Below are positions 8,662 through 17,633 of a stretch of 64,000 nucleotides of DNA, piece after piece. The notes below the pieces were generated by a model that made no database searches, was not told the origin of the DNA, and saw only the letters and a list, made by a program, of their open reading frames with translations. Numbering within the stretch: the first letter of the stretch is position 1; each line of letters begins with the position of its first letter. Source of the stretch: Aromatoleum anaerobium. Its GTDB lineage: Bacteria; Pseudomonadota; Gammaproteobacteria; Burkholderiales; Rhodocyclaceae. The stretch is taken from assembly GCF_012910705.2 (NCBI RefSeq), contig NZ_WTVG02000039.1, positions 496,001 to 560,000 of the forward strand, in the 5' to 3' direction. The position numbers and the translations under genes are program-made.

Positions 8662-9283
8662 GCACTATCACTTCACCCGCCTGCAACCCTTCTTCAATCC
8701 CGGCCCGATCGACGCCCCCGACGTGCCGCTCATGCTCGGTGCGGTCGGCCCCAAGATGCTGGAGCTGGTCGGCCAGACCGCGGACGGCATCCACACGCAC
8801 CCGACTAATACCTCGGTACGCTACCTGAAGGAAGTGATCCTGCCGCAGATCGCGGTCGGCACGGCAAACCGCGACGCGGGGCGTGCCAAGCCGGTGGTCA
8901 GCGCCAGCCAGTTCGTCGCCACTGGCCCGGACGACGCGACTGTCGCGTCCGAACGCGAGCGCTTCCGCGACATGCTCGCCTTCCTCTTCTCGACCCCCGC
9001 TTACTGGCCGAGCCTGGAGCTGTTCGGCTGGCAGCACGTCGGCGAACGCCTGCTCGAACTCACGCGCCAGAAACGGTGGAAGGACATGCCTTCGATCTTC
9101 ACCGACGAGGTGCTCGACACCTTCCTCGTGTACGGGCGCTACGACGAACTCCCCGAGCGGTTGGTTTCGCGCTTCGGGGGCCTCGCCGACCGGATCACGC
9201 TGACCGTGCCGGAAAATCCCGCCCACGACGCGGCCGCCGCCGAGGCCGTCAAGGCCATCCGGGGCGCCTCGGCACGCTCCTGA
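8246..9283 (+). CDS. Luciferase-like (LLM class) flavin-dependent oxidoreductase 1
   Basis: 345 aa. It is recognised by the bacterial-luciferase-like barrel pattern: FEIFASTPEHL at the N-terminus, GTSVLIVFPRSP, GGRFELGMGTQ and VPLMLGAVGPKML. Family members use FMN or F420 for oxygenase, reductase or dehydrogenase reactions, and the reaction here cannot be told. The ATG at 8246 is preferred because GGAG (8236-8239) lies 6 bases upstream. It is the last gene of the rightward block and is followed by a strong terminator. A second, distinct LLM protein is at 34960. Confidence 0.85.
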   Translation: MFEIFASTPEHLNLADIGRFAQRVEAMGYDGLFVSDAIHDGLLLACQALSATTRLKVGTSVLIVFPRSPMNVALASWDLQKMSGGRFELGMGTQIKQNIEDRYSARWLPPAAGMREYVGALRAIFHAFRTGEPLDYVGEHYHFTRLQPFFNPGPIDAPDVPLMLGAVGPKMLELVGQTADGIHTHPTNTSVRYLKEVILPQIAVGTANRDAGRAKPVVSASQFVATGPDDATVASERERFRDMLAFLFSTPAYWPSLELFGWQHVGERLLELTRQKRWKDMPSIFTDEVLDTFLVYGRYDELPERLVSRFGGLADRITLTVPENPAHDAAAAEAVKAIRGASARS

Positions 9284-9317
9284 TCCCGCTCCGGTACCAC
9301 GTACGCTGCATCGCTAA

Positions 9318-9359
9318 AAAACACGGGGGCGTCGGTCTGAACCGACGCCCCCGTGTTTT
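9318..9359. terminator. Bidirectional rho-independent terminator
   Basis: A perfect 19-bp stem (9318-9336 with 9341-9359) around the loop CTGA. The GC-rich core is flanked by A's on the left and T's on the right, so it works on either strand. It sits between the converging genes ending at 9283 (+) and 9376 (-). Confidence 0.95.
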
Positions 9360-9375
9360 ACTTGGCGAAGCGCCG

Positions 9376-10527
9376 TCACTGCGCCTCGACGAACTCCCCG
9401 TAGCGATCGCAGTGGAAGTCCGCATCCCCCAGTTCAGCCTGAGCGACGCGGATGCGCTTCAGGAACAGGCCGACGTCGAGCTCGTCCGTGACGCCCATCC
9501 CACCGTGCATCTGCACCGCCTCGCGGCTGATGCGGTGGGCGGCGTCGCCGGCCTTCCACTTCGCGAGGCTCGCGAGGCGGGCACGGCCGGCGGCATCGAG
9601 CTTCGGATCGTCCATCGCGGCCAGCCCGGCCATCACCGCGCTGCGCGCGAGATGCAGATGCGCGTAGCACCACGCCGCGCGATGCTGCAGCGCCTGGAAG
9701 GAGCCGATCGGCACGTCGAACTGCACGCGCGTCTTGAGGTATTCGACCGTCGTGTCGAAGAGGTTCTGCGTCATGCCAAGCAGCTCCGCCGCGAGGCACG
9801 CGCGGCTGCGGTCGAGTGCGGCGTCGAGCGGGCCCCACGCACCGCCTTCCTCGCCGATCAAGGCGCAAGCATCGACACGCACACCGTCCAGGCGCAGCTG
9901 CGCATGGTTGCGCGAATCGATCATCTGCATCGGCGACACCTGCAGACCGGGGGCGTCCGCCGGCACGAGAAAGAGGCTCAGTCCGTCGCGCTCGCCCGGC
10001 GCACCCGCGCTACGGGCGACGACGATGAAGGCATCCGCGCCCACGCCATCCGCCACGAAGCGCTTGTCGCCTTGCAGCAGCCAGCCGTTACCGTGGCGTT
10101 CCGCACGCAGCGCGGTGGCCGCCGGATCGTGACGCGGCTTCTCGTCGAGGGCCAGCGCCATGCGCTTGTCGCCCGCAATGAGCTGCGGCATCCATTCGGC
10201 CTGCTGCGCTTCGGAACCCGCCAGCTCGATCAGCGTGCCGCCGAGCACGATGCTCGACAGCAGCGGCGAGGCCGAGAGGTTGCGGCCCATGGACTCGAAC
10301 ACCGCGCCCAGTCCCATGCAGCCGAAGGCGAGTCCGCCCAGCGCCTCGGGGAAGGGAATCGCGCTCCAGCCCATGTCGACCATCTCTTTCCACAGGGCGT
10401 CGCCGAAGCCCTCCGCCTTGCCCTCGTCGCGCAAGCGGCGCTGCGCGGCGACCGGGCTGCGGGCGAGCAGGAACTCGGCCGCGGTATCGGCCAGCAGGCG
10501 CTGCTCCTCGGAATACACCAGACTCAT
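9376..10527 (-). CDS. Acyl-CoA dehydrogenase, beta-type (non-catalytic) subunit 1
   Basis: 383 aa, complete acyl-CoA dehydrogenase fold. It lacks the Glu of the x-E-R helix that is the catalytic base in isovaleryl/long-chain-type enzymes (the segment reads ALDRSRACLA), and it lacks the C-terminal GG(T/S)xE motif. Its upstream neighbour at 10541 has both. This matches the alpha2-beta2 acyl-CoA dehydrogenases of steroid catabolism, where one subunit supplies the base and the partner completes the FAD site. The two genes are 13 bp apart. The expected role is alpha,beta-desaturation of a bulky CoA ester; the substrate is inferred only. Confidence 0.88.
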   Translation of the reverse strand: MSLVYSEEQRLLADTAAEFLLARSPVAAQRRLRDEGKAEGFGDALWKEMVDMGWSAIPFPEALGGLAFGCMGLGAVFESMGRNLSASPLLSSIVLGGTLIELAGSEAQQAEWMPQLIAGDKRMALALDEKPRHDPAATALRAERHGNGWLLQGDKRFVADGVGADAFIVVARSAGAPGERDGLSLFLVPADAPGLQVSPMQMIDSRNHAQLRLDGVRVDACALIGEEGGAWGPLDAALDRSRACLAAELLGMTQNLFDTTVEYLKTRVQFDVPIGSFQALQHRAAWCYAHLHLARSAVMAGLAAMDDPKLDAAGRARLASLAKWKAGDAAHRISREAVQMHGGMGVTDELDVGLFLKRIRVAQAELGDADFHCDRYGEFVEAQ

Positions 10528-10540
10528 GGCAGCCGACTCC

Positions 10541-11746
10541 TCACTTTCCCTGTTTGCCTTCGGGCAGACCCAGCACCCGCTTGGCGATGACGTTCAGTTG
10601 CACCTCGGATGAGCCGCCGGCGATGGTCTGCGCGAAGCTCCCGAGCCACGCGCGGGTCAGCGCCAGTTCGCTGCTGTCGAACGCGTCGCCCTCCCAGCCG
10701 AGCGCGCGGTGACCCATCACGTCGAGCAGCACTTCGAGCTTGTCCTTCTCCTGTTCCGAATGGACGAGCTTCATGATCGCCATCAGCCCCGACACGTCCT
10801 GCCGGGCGCGCATCTCTTCGCCCATGCGCTGGGCCGTGAGCGTGTAGGCATGCTCGTCCATCGCCATCGCTAGCGCGCGGGCACGCAGCGCGACCTCGGC
10901 GCTCGTTCCCGCATCGGCGGGCGGCAGGTAGCGCGCGGCGACCGACAGCAGGTCGACATGGTTCGGCAGGCTGAACTCGCCGAACTTGGACATCGCGCGG
11001 CGTTCGTGCTGCAGCAGCGCCTTGGCCAGCGTCCAGCCGCCGTTGAGGGGGCCGACGAGCTGGCGCTTGGGCACCTTCACGTTGTCGAAGAAGACCTGGC
11101 AGAAGGAGGATTTGCCGCTGATGAGATCGATCGGCCGCGCCTCGATGCCCGGCGATTTCATGTCGACGACCAGCAGGCTGATGCCCTGCTGCTTCGACGC
11201 GTCCGGGTCGGTGCGCACCAGCATGTACATCCAGTCCGACTTGTCGCCGTAGGACGTCCATATCTTGGTGCCATTGACGACGAAGTGGTCGCCCGCATCG
11301 ACGGCCGAGGTCTTCAGGCTCGCCAGGTCGGAGCCCGCGTTGGGTTCCGAAAAACCCTGGCACCAGCGGATCTCGCCGCGCGCCATCGGCGGCAGCAGCG
11401 CGCGCTTCTGCGCTTCGCTGCCGAATTCGAGGATCACCGGACCGAGCATCCAGATGCCGAGGTTGATCTGCGGCGGGCGGCATTTCAGGCGCCGCATCTC
11501 GGCCTCGAGCACCGCGTTCTGTTCCGGCGACAGCCCGCCGCCGCCGTATTCCTTCGGCCAGTCGGGGCAGAACCAGCCCTTGTCGCGCATGCGCTCGAAC
11601 CACAGGCGCTGGTCTTCCGACTTGAATTCGACTTCGCTTCCGCCCCACACCAGCTCGCCGTCGGGCATTGGCCCGCGCATCGAGGCAGGACAGTTCGCTC
11701 CCAGCCAGGCCCGCGTTTCCTTCCGGAAATCGTCGATTCCGCTCAT
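10541..11746 (-). CDS. Acyl-CoA dehydrogenase, alpha-type (catalytic) subunit 1
   Basis: 401 aa. The signature GFSEPNAGSDLASL lies near residues 131-144, the probable catalytic Glu248 is in LLQHERR, and the C-terminal loop GGSSEVQ is present. The start at 11746 is preceded by GAGGA. It probably pairs with the beta-type subunit at 9376. Electrons would pass to ETF; the only ETF gene in the window is the lone alpha subunit at 25524. Confidence 0.9.
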   Translation of the reverse strand: MSGIDDFRKETRAWLGANCPASMRGPMPDGELVWGGSEVEFKSEDQRLWFERMRDKGWFCPDWPKEYGGGGLSPEQNAVLEAEMRRLKCRPPQINLGIWMLGPVILEFGSEAQKRALLPPMARGEIRWCQGFSEPNAGSDLASLKTSAVDAGDHFVVNGTKIWTSYGDKSDWMYMLVRTDPDASKQQGISLLVVDMKSPGIEARPIDLISGKSSFCQVFFDNVKVPKRQLVGPLNGGWTLAKALLQHERRAMSKFGEFSLPNHVDLLSVAARYLPPADAGTSAEVALRARALAMAMDEHAYTLTAQRMGEEMRARQDVSGLMAIMKLVHSEQEKDKLEVLLDVMGHRALGWEGDAFDSSELALTRAWLGSFAQTIAGGSSEVQLNVIAKRVLGLPEGKQGK

Positions 11747-11766
11747 TGCCGCATCCTCATCTGTGC

Positions 11767-12936
11767 TCAGCGGACCGTCTTCGGCATGCCGAGTCCGAAC
11801 TGCGCGATCAGCTCGCGCTGGATTTCGTTCGTGCCGCCGCCGAAGGTCAGCGTGACGGACGCGCGCACTTCGTATTCCAGTTCGCCGAGCAACTGCGCCG
11901 CGGCGGAGCCCGCACGCACCAGGCCGCTTGCGCCGACGATCTCGGAGAGCTTGCGCAGGATCTCGATCGCCGACTCCGATCCATACACCTTGGTCGTCGA
12001 CGCCAGCGCGACATCCATGCGCCCGTGCTCCAGGTCGGCCGCGATGCGGAAGTTGATCAGCCGCATCGCCTCCAGCCGCGCGTAGCATTCGGCCAGCAGC
12101 GCGCGCACCCACGGCAGGTCGGCGGCGCGGCGTCCGTTCTCGTCGGTGCGCCTCGCCCACAGATACACGCGGCGGAACAGCCCGGCGACCTTGTCCGACC
12201 ACGAGCCGAGTCCCAGGCGTTCGTGGTTTAGCTGGGCGGTGATCAGCTTCCAGCCGCCGTGCAGCTCGCCGACCAGCATGTCCGCGGGCACCTGCACATT
12301 ATCGTAATAGGTCGCGGCGGTCGGATTGCTGCAGGTCGGGATCACGGTGTGCGAAAAGCCGGCGAGCGTCGTGTCGAGGATCAGGATCGACACGCCCTTG
12401 TGGCGCGGCCTTTCCGGATCGGTGCGGGCGGCGAGCCAGATGAAGTCGGCGGCCTCGGCCCCCGAGGTCCACAGCTTGTTGCCATTGACGACGAAATGAT
12501 CGCCTTCGGGGCGGGCCGTCGTCTTCAGCGCGGCGAGGTCGCTGCCGGCTCCGGGTTCGGAATAGCCGATCGCGAACAGGATCTCGCCCGCGGCGATGCC
12601 GGGCAGGAACTTCGCCTTCTGCGCCGCGTTGCCGTGCGCCATCAGCGCCGGTCCGACGGTGCTGATCGTGACGAAAGGCAGCGGCGCGCCCGCGATGTTG
12701 GCTTCCTCGAAAAAGATCAGCTGCTCAGTTGCGGCGTAGCCCTGCCCGCCGTGCTCCTTCGGCCAGCCCACCGCCAGCCAGCCGTCGCGGCCCATCTTGC
12801 GGACGATGTTGCGGTAGTCCTCGCCGCCTTCCTTGCCGCGCAGGCTCGCGCGCAGCTCGGGCGTCATCAGGTCCTGGAAATAGTCGCGCACCCTGCGGCG
12901 CAGGGCGTGCTGGTCGGGCGTGAGATCGACGAACAT
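11767..12936 (-). CDS. Acyl-CoA dehydrogenase, alpha-type (catalytic) subunit 2
   Basis: 389 aa. GYSEPGAGSDLAAL lies near residues 124-137, the probable catalytic Glu239 is in QLNHERL, and GGGTNEIQ is near the C-terminus. It belongs to the FadE group found in steroid side-chain clusters. Its likely partner is the beta-type subunit at 14547, with the thiolase-like and MaoC genes between them. This resembles the actinobacterial ChsE1-ChsE2/ChsH1-ChsH2/Ltp2 set that desaturates, hydrates and cleaves the last three-carbon side-chain unit. Confidence 0.9.
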   Translation of the reverse strand: MFVDLTPDQHALRRRVRDYFQDLMTPELRASLRGKEGGEDYRNIVRKMGRDGWLAVGWPKEHGGQGYAATEQLIFFEEANIAGAPLPFVTISTVGPALMAHGNAAQKAKFLPGIAAGEILFAIGYSEPGAGSDLAALKTTARPEGDHFVVNGNKLWTSGAEAADFIWLAARTDPERPRHKGVSILILDTTLAGFSHTVIPTCSNPTAATYYDNVQVPADMLVGELHGGWKLITAQLNHERLGLGSWSDKVAGLFRRVYLWARRTDENGRRAADLPWVRALLAECYARLEAMRLINFRIAADLEHGRMDVALASTTKVYGSESAIEILRKLSEIVGASGLVRAGSAAAQLLGELEYEVRASVTLTFGGGTNEIQRELIAQFGLGMPKTVR

Positions 12937-12957
12937 GGTTTGTCTCCTGCCGGCCGC

Positions 12958-14136
12958 TCAGGCGGTGCCGAGGATGAGGCCGCTGGTCGGCACGCCGGTG
13001 CCGGCCGTGACGAGCACGTTCTCGACGTCGGCGACCTGGTTCGCCGCGGTGCCGCGCACCTGGCGCACCGCTTCGGCCACGCCGTTCATGCCGTGGATGT
13101 AGGCTTCGCCGAGCTGGCCACCGTGCGTGTTGATCGGCAGCTTGCCGCCGCGAGCGTGATGGCCGGCGCGGATGAAATCCTTCGCTTCGCCGCGCTTCGC
13201 GAAACCGAACTCTTCCAGTTGAGGCAACACGAAAGGCGTGAAGTGGTCGTAGATCACCGCGGTCTGGAACGCGTCGGGGCCGAGGCCGGACTGGGCGTAC
13301 AGCTCCTTCGCGACGACGCCCATCTCGGGCAGGCCGGTGATGTCCTCGCGGTAGAACGACGTCATGCTCTGCTGGCCGCCGCTGATGCCCTGCGCGCCGG
13401 CCTTGATGATCACCGGCTTCTGCCGCAGGTCGCGCGCGCGCTCGGCGGACGTGATGACCATCGCGACCGCGCCGTCGGACTCCTGGCAGCAGTCGAGCAG
13501 ATGCAACGGTTCGGCGATCCAGCGCGAAGCCTGGTGGTCCGCGAGCGTGATCGGCTTGCCGTAGAAGAACGCGGCGGGGTTGGTCGCGGCGAAGTCGCGC
13601 ACCGCGACTGCGACGCGGCCGAAGTCCTCGGAGGTCGCGCCGTAGGTGTGCATGTAGCGCTGCGCGAACATGCCGACCCACGCCGCCGGCGTGTGCAGCC
13701 CGTGCGGCATGTACCAGCCGTAATTGACGTTCTCGAAGATCGGCGTCGAGCCGAAACCATAGGTGCCGGTGCCGAAGCGATACCACGAGCGCTCGTTCAT
13801 CGCGCGAAACACGACGACGACTTTCGCGACGCCGGTCGCCACCGCCATCGCCGCGTGCATCACCGGCGCGCAGGCCGCGCCGCCGCCGTGCGGGATCTGC
13901 GAGAAGAACTTGACGTTGTTGCAGCCGAGCAGGCGCGCGATCTCGTATTCGGGCACCTTGTCCATCGTGTAGCTGCTGAAGCCTTCGACTTCGGACGGGT
14001 CGATGCCCGCATCCTTGAGTGCGGCGAGCGTCGCCTCCATCGCCAGGCGCAGCTCGGTGCGGCCGGAGTTCTTCGAGAATTCGGTCGCGCCGAGGCCGAC
14101 GATGGCGGCGCGGCCGGAAAGGGTCTGGTGGGTCAT
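12958..14136 (-). CDS. Ltp2-like thiolase-superfamily protein (probable retro-aldolase)
   Basis: 392 aa, lipid-transfer/SCP-x-type thiolase fold without the sterol-carrier domain. A Cys is present in GGAACAPV (about residue 89). In characterised steroid pathways such proteins (Ltp2) do not perform thiolysis but cleave a tertiary beta-hydroxyacyl-CoA by retro-aldol reaction, and need a DUF35 partner. Here the MaoC-DUF35 fusion at 15693 is an obvious partner, with MaoC (14156) supplying the second hydratase subunit. The assignment rests on this context as much as on the fold; an ordinary thiolase cannot be excluded. Confidence 0.82.
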   Translation of the reverse strand: MTHQTLSGRAAIVGLGATEFSKNSGRTELRLAMEATLAALKDAGIDPSEVEGFSSYTMDKVPEYEIARLLGCNNVKFFSQIPHGGGAACAPVMHAAMAVATGVAKVVVVFRAMNERSWYRFGTGTYGFGSTPIFENVNYGWYMPHGLHTPAAWVGMFAQRYMHTYGATSEDFGRVAVAVRDFAATNPAAFFYGKPITLADHQASRWIAEPLHLLDCCQESDGAVAMVITSAERARDLRQKPVIIKAGAQGISGGQQSMTSFYREDITGLPEMGVVAKELYAQSGLGPDAFQTAVIYDHFTPFVLPQLEEFGFAKRGEAKDFIRAGHHARGGKLPINTHGGQLGEAYIHGMNGVAEAVRQVRGTAANQVADVENVLVTAGTGVPTSGLILGTA

Positions 14137-14155
14137 AAGTGGCGTGCTCCGCGTA

Positions 14156-14575
14156 TCAGGGCAGCACCAGCGCGACCGTTCCGGTCACGTGGTTTCCCAT
14201 CGAGTTCTTGCCCTTCAACGTGATTTCGACGCTGCGCCTGTCGGCATCGCAGACGCTCACCTCGCCGCTGAAGGTCATCGTGTCGCCGGGATAGTTCGGC
14301 GCGCCGAGCTTGATCTTCAGCGCGCCGAAGCGCGCCCCGGGTCCGGCCCAGCTTTCGGCGTAGCGCTGCACGAGGCCGCTGGTCGTGAGGATGTTCATGA
14401 AGATGTGCGGCGAGCCGAGCGCGCGTGCGGCCTCGGCATCGTGATGGCCGGGGAAGTAGTCGCGCGTCGCGATCGCGCCGCCGGCAATCAGCGGGACGGT
14501 GATCGGGATCGCCAGTTCCGGCAGCGCTTCGCCGGGGCGCACGTCTTCAAAGCGTCTGGTTTTCTTCGAGGTCAT
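14156..14575 (-). CDS. MaoC-like enoyl-CoA hydratase subunit (ChsH1-like)
   Basis: 139 aa, single hot-dog fold of MaoC type (acidic ARDYFPGHHDAEAAR segment, then PHIFMN). The start at 14575 lies 29 bp inside the end of the acyl-CoA dehydrogenase at 14547-15680, a translational-coupling arrangement. In the steroid paradigm a small MaoC protein pairs with a MaoC-DUF35 protein to form the hydratase, and both are present in this run of genes. It probably hydrates a hindered 2-enoyl-CoA ahead of the retro-aldol step. Confidence 0.84.
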   Translation of the reverse strand: MTSKKTRRFEDVRPGEALPELAIPITVPLIAGGAIATRDYFPGHHDAEAARALGSPHIFMNILTTSGLVQRYAESWAGPGARFGALKIKLGAPNYPGDTMTFSGEVSVCDADRRSVEITLKGKNSMGNHVTGTVALVLP

Positions 14576-15680
14576 ATTTCCATCCCAGCTTGTCGTTGTT
14601 CGCGAGCCAGTCGCCGAGGCGCTCGAGCGTCGCAGCGGCCCCGCCGAGCGTGATGCCCAGCGCGCGGCTCCAGTAGAGGTAGCGGTGGATCGGATAGGTG
14701 AGATCGACGCCGATGCCGCCATGCACGTGTTGCGCCTTGTGGCCGACGATGTGTCCCGTCTCGCACGCGAGGTATTTCGTCGCCAGCGCCTCGGGACGCG
14801 CGGGCAGGCCCGCGTCGAGGCGATAGCACAGCTGCCACAGCGCCGAACGCAGGGCCTCGACGGCGATGTGCGCGTCGGCCATGCTCATCTGCACCGCCTG
14901 GAAGCTGCCGATCGAGCGGTCGAACTGGACGCGCTCGGAGACGTAGGCCACGGTGCGCCGGATCTGCTCGCGGCTGACGCCGAGCTGCAGCGCCGCGAGG
15001 GCCGCAATGGAACGCGTCTCAAGCCATTCGCCGGCCTGTTCGGGCAGCACCGCGCCTGCTGCGACGCTCACGCCATCGAGGAACAGGTCTGCGACCGCCT
15101 CGCCATGCGTAAGAACGCCGGCGGTCTTTTCGATGCCGTTCGCGCGCAGGTCGACCAGGACCAGGCGCGTGCCGTCGGGCGTGTTCGCCAGCAACAGCGC
15201 CTGGCATACGTCCGCCCCCAGCGGGACGGCCGCGACCTTGCCGGCGAGACGCCAGCCGCCATCGGTGCGTTGGGCGTCGAGCATCACGCCTGCCGGTGCT
15301 GCCACGGCATCGAGCGACAGCGTCAGCAGCATGCGGCTGTCGGCCGCTGCGCCGACGACGTCGGCGCACGCATCCCCGCCGAATCGCGCCAGCGTCGCCG
15401 CCGCGAGCTGATGGCGCCACAGCGGCACCTGGCCGAGCGCGCGCCCCTGCGCTTCGAGCACCCCCATCAGTTCGGTCATCCCCAGCCCGCTGCCGCCGCA
15501 TTCCTCGGGAATCGCCAGCGCGTGCAGTCCGGTTTCAACGCACTTGCCCCACAGGTCCTGCATGAACGGCTTGCCCGCGCCATCGAACGCGCGCAGGCGC
15601 TCGTCGGTGCAGTGGTCCGCGAACAGGCTGCCCGCCATTTCGGCGATGGCGCGCTGATCGTCGCTGAATTCAAAGTCCAT
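14547..15680 (-). CDS. Acyl-CoA dehydrogenase, beta-type (non-catalytic) subunit 2
   Basis: 377 aa. The acyl-CoA dehydrogenase fold is intact at the N-terminus (MDFEFSDDQRAIAEM) and has the QHVHGGIGVD motif. The Glu of the catalytic helix is replaced (LETRSIAAL) and the C-terminal GGxxE motif reads GGAAATLERL. It is therefore the likely non-catalytic partner of the alpha subunit at 11767. Its 3' end overlaps the MaoC gene by 29 bp. Confidence 0.88.
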   Translation of the reverse strand: MDFEFSDDQRAIAEMAGSLFADHCTDERLRAFDGAGKPFMQDLWGKCVETGLHALAIPEECGGSGLGMTELMGVLEAQGRALGQVPLWRHQLAAATLARFGGDACADVVGAAADSRMLLTLSLDAVAAPAGVMLDAQRTDGGWRLAGKVAAVPLGADVCQALLLANTPDGTRLVLVDLRANGIEKTAGVLTHGEAVADLFLDGVSVAAGAVLPEQAGEWLETRSIAALAALQLGVSREQIRRTVAYVSERVQFDRSIGSFQAVQMSMADAHIAVEALRSALWQLCYRLDAGLPARPEALATKYLACETGHIVGHKAQHVHGGIGVDLTYPIHRYLYWSRALGITLGGAAATLERLGDWLANNDKLGWKYDLEENQTL

Positions 15681-15692
15681 GAGACCGCTCCC

Positions 15693-16667
15693 TTACGGTG
15701 CCACCGGCCGGAACAGCGGCAGCGTGAGTTCGCCGTCGTCGAAGGACTGGAACTCGACCTGCACGCGCTGACCGATCGCGATTTCGTTGCGCTTGGCGCC
15801 GACGAGGCCGGCGACGAGGCGCACGCCCTCGTCGAGCTCGATCAGGCCGACGGGGTTGGGGTGGTCGAAGGGCGGCACTTCGGGGTAATGCATCACGACG
15901 AAGGAATGGATGCTCCCTGCCCCGCTCGCTTCGACGGTGTCCCACTCGAAGGAATGGCACTTGACGCACACCGGGCCGGGCGGATGGCGCAGGGTGCCGC
16001 AGCTTTTGCAGCGCTGGATCAGGAGCTTGCCGGCGGCGACGCCGTCCCAGAAGAAGCGCGTGTCGTCGCTGACGCCGGGCTTCGGGCGCTTGATCTTCTG
16101 CACCATCTCGACCTTGGGCGCTTCCGCCGCCTGGACATTCGCGGGGCGGAACTTGAAGACGCGGAACAGCAGTTCCCCGACTTTCTCGTCGCCGGTCGGC
16201 TTCTCCGAGAAGAAGCTCATGATCAGCGTGACGAAGAAGCCCGTGCCGAGCGCCGTGGTCTTTTCCTCGCCGACCGCGTCGAGCCGCGTCGTGTAGTACA
16301 GGCGCTCGCCGACCTTCACGTAGCGCTCGAAGCTCAGGTCCGAATTCACCGCGACGACCGACTTGAATCCGTGCGACTCGAGCAGCCGCAGCACCTCGTA
16401 CGGGTTCTCCGTCGTCGAGCCCGGCGGGTAGTTGTTCGGGTGCAGGCCTTCCAGGCACCACGCCTGCAGCATCGCCGGCGGCGACACGATCGCGCCGTAC
16501 TCGGTGCTCGCGGCATACGCGGCATCGGTGTAGAGCGGGTTATCGACGCCCATCATCTCGCACCACTGGCGGATCATCGGCGCATTCACTTCGTCCCACG
16601 CGCAGACGCGACCGTACTCGCGCCCCACCATCGCACGCACTTCGGACATCCAATCCTGTTCGGCCAA
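15693..16667 (-). CDS. MaoC-DUF35 fusion (ChsH2-like hydratase/aldolase partner)
   Basis: 324 aa in two parts. Residues about 1-170 form a MaoC/FAS1-like hot-dog hydratase domain. Residues about 195-324 are a DUF35 unit with a zinc ribbon (CKSCG ... CVKC) and an OB-fold. This architecture is that of ChsH2, whose DUF35 domain binds the Ltp2 aldolase so that hydration and C-C cleavage are coupled. Both partner types are encoded next to it (14156 and 12958). All four ribbon cysteines are present. This is one of the stronger indications of steroid-like side-chain shortening in the window. Confidence 0.88.
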   Translation of the reverse strand: MAEQDWMSEVRAMVGREYGRVCAWDEVNAPMIRQWCEMMGVDNPLYTDAAYAASTEYGAIVSPPAMLQAWCLEGLHPNNYPPGSTTENPYEVLRLLESHGFKSVVAVNSDLSFERYVKVGERLYYTTRLDAVGEEKTTALGTGFFVTLIMSFFSEKPTGDEKVGELLFRVFKFRPANVQAAEAPKVEMVQKIKRPKPGVSDDTRFFWDGVAAGKLLIQRCKSCGTLRHPPGPVCVKCHSFEWDTVEASGAGSIHSFVVMHYPEVPPFDHPNPVGLIELDEGVRLVAGLVGAKRNEIAIGQRVQVEFQSFDDGELTLPLFRPVAP

Positions 16668-16703
16668 TTTCGTCTCCTGCTTGGTTTCGGTTGTTCGGTC
16701 GGC

Positions 16704-17486
16704 TCAGACCTGGGCTGCGCCCGCAGCCAGGAACGCGGGGCGTTCCCCGCCGCCGTGCAGCAACAGGTTGCAGCCGCTCGCATAGGCGGCGAGCGGCGAG
16801 GCGATAAAGACGCAGGCAGTGCCGATCTCCTCGGGCTGGGCGAGGCGCCCCGCCGGAATCGTCGCGCCGACCGCGGCAACGCCGGCCTCGTCGCCGTAGT
16901 GGAGGTGCGACTGCTCGGTATTCACGAGGCCGGGACTCACCGCGACCACGCGCACCTTCGGCGCCCACTCGACCGCGAGCGACTGCGCCAGCGCCAGCAC
17001 CCCGGCCTTCGCGGCGCCGTACGCGGCCGTTCCAGGCGAGGCGCGCAATGCGCTGATGCTGCCGATGAAGACGATGACGCCGCCCCCGTCCTGCTCCTGC
17101 ATCATCGCGTTGGCCTGCTGCGCGACATTCAGCGGTGCGATCAGGTTGAGCCGCAGGATGCCTTCATGAAAGCGCGGCGATGCGGTTGCGGCCAGTGCGA
17201 ACGGCGCACCCCCGGCATTGTTCACCACCACGTCGAGCCGGCCGTGGCGCTCGCTGATCGTCGCGAACAGCGCCTGCAGCGATTCGGTATCGCGCACGTC
17301 GGCGGCAACGAATTCCGCCCGTCTACTGCCCGCCTCGGGCACGGTTTCCGGCGCATTGCGCCCGCACACGATGACGCGCGCACCGGCCGCGAGAAAGCTG
17401 CGGGTAATCCCCAGACCGACTCCCTTCGCCCCGCCGGTGACGAGCACCACCTTTCCCTCGTAATCGAGGCCTGACTGAATTTCCAC
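16704..17486 (-). CDS. SDR-family dehydrogenase
   Basis: 260 aa. Cofactor motif TGGAKGVG at residues 17-24, NNAG near 89, Ser143/145 and catalytic Tyr156-Lys160 (YGAAK), so the active site is complete. It is the first gene of the leftward block 17486-9376 and is divergent from the hydratase at 17634, with a 147-bp gap that should hold both promoters. A hydroxysteroid or 3-hydroxyacyl-CoA dehydrogenase role would fit. Confidence 0.88.
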   Translation of the reverse strand: MEIQSGLDYEGKVVLVTGGAKGVGLGITRSFLAAGARVIVCGRNAPETVPEAGSRRAEFVAADVRDTESLQALFATISERHGRLDVVVNNAGGAPFALAATASPRFHEGILRLNLIAPLNVAQQANAMMQEQDGGGVIVFIGSISALRASPGTAAYGAAKAGVLALAQSLAVEWAPKVRVVAVSPGLVNTEQSHLHYGDEAGVAAVGATIPAGRLAQPEEIGTACVFIASPLAAYASGCNLLLHGGGERPAFLAAGAAQV

Positions 17487-17633
17487 CGCGCTCTCCTGAT
17501 TACCGCCTTGCTTGCACTTTAATCGGGGGGCGGAGGCCCTTCGTCGTCTGAACGGACGATGAGGCGCGCATTACCGCAGCGGAACATTCGTCTCCAATCC
17601 GGTATCCCGCCGCGCGCAGCCACGAGGAAACAC

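Noticed and set aside
14499-17474. 991-codon plus-strand frame across the acyl-CoA dehydrogenase, MaoC and SDR region
   Set aside because: It covers several well-supported minus-strand genes and shows only low-complexity His/Arg/Asp-rich sequence; a shadow frame.
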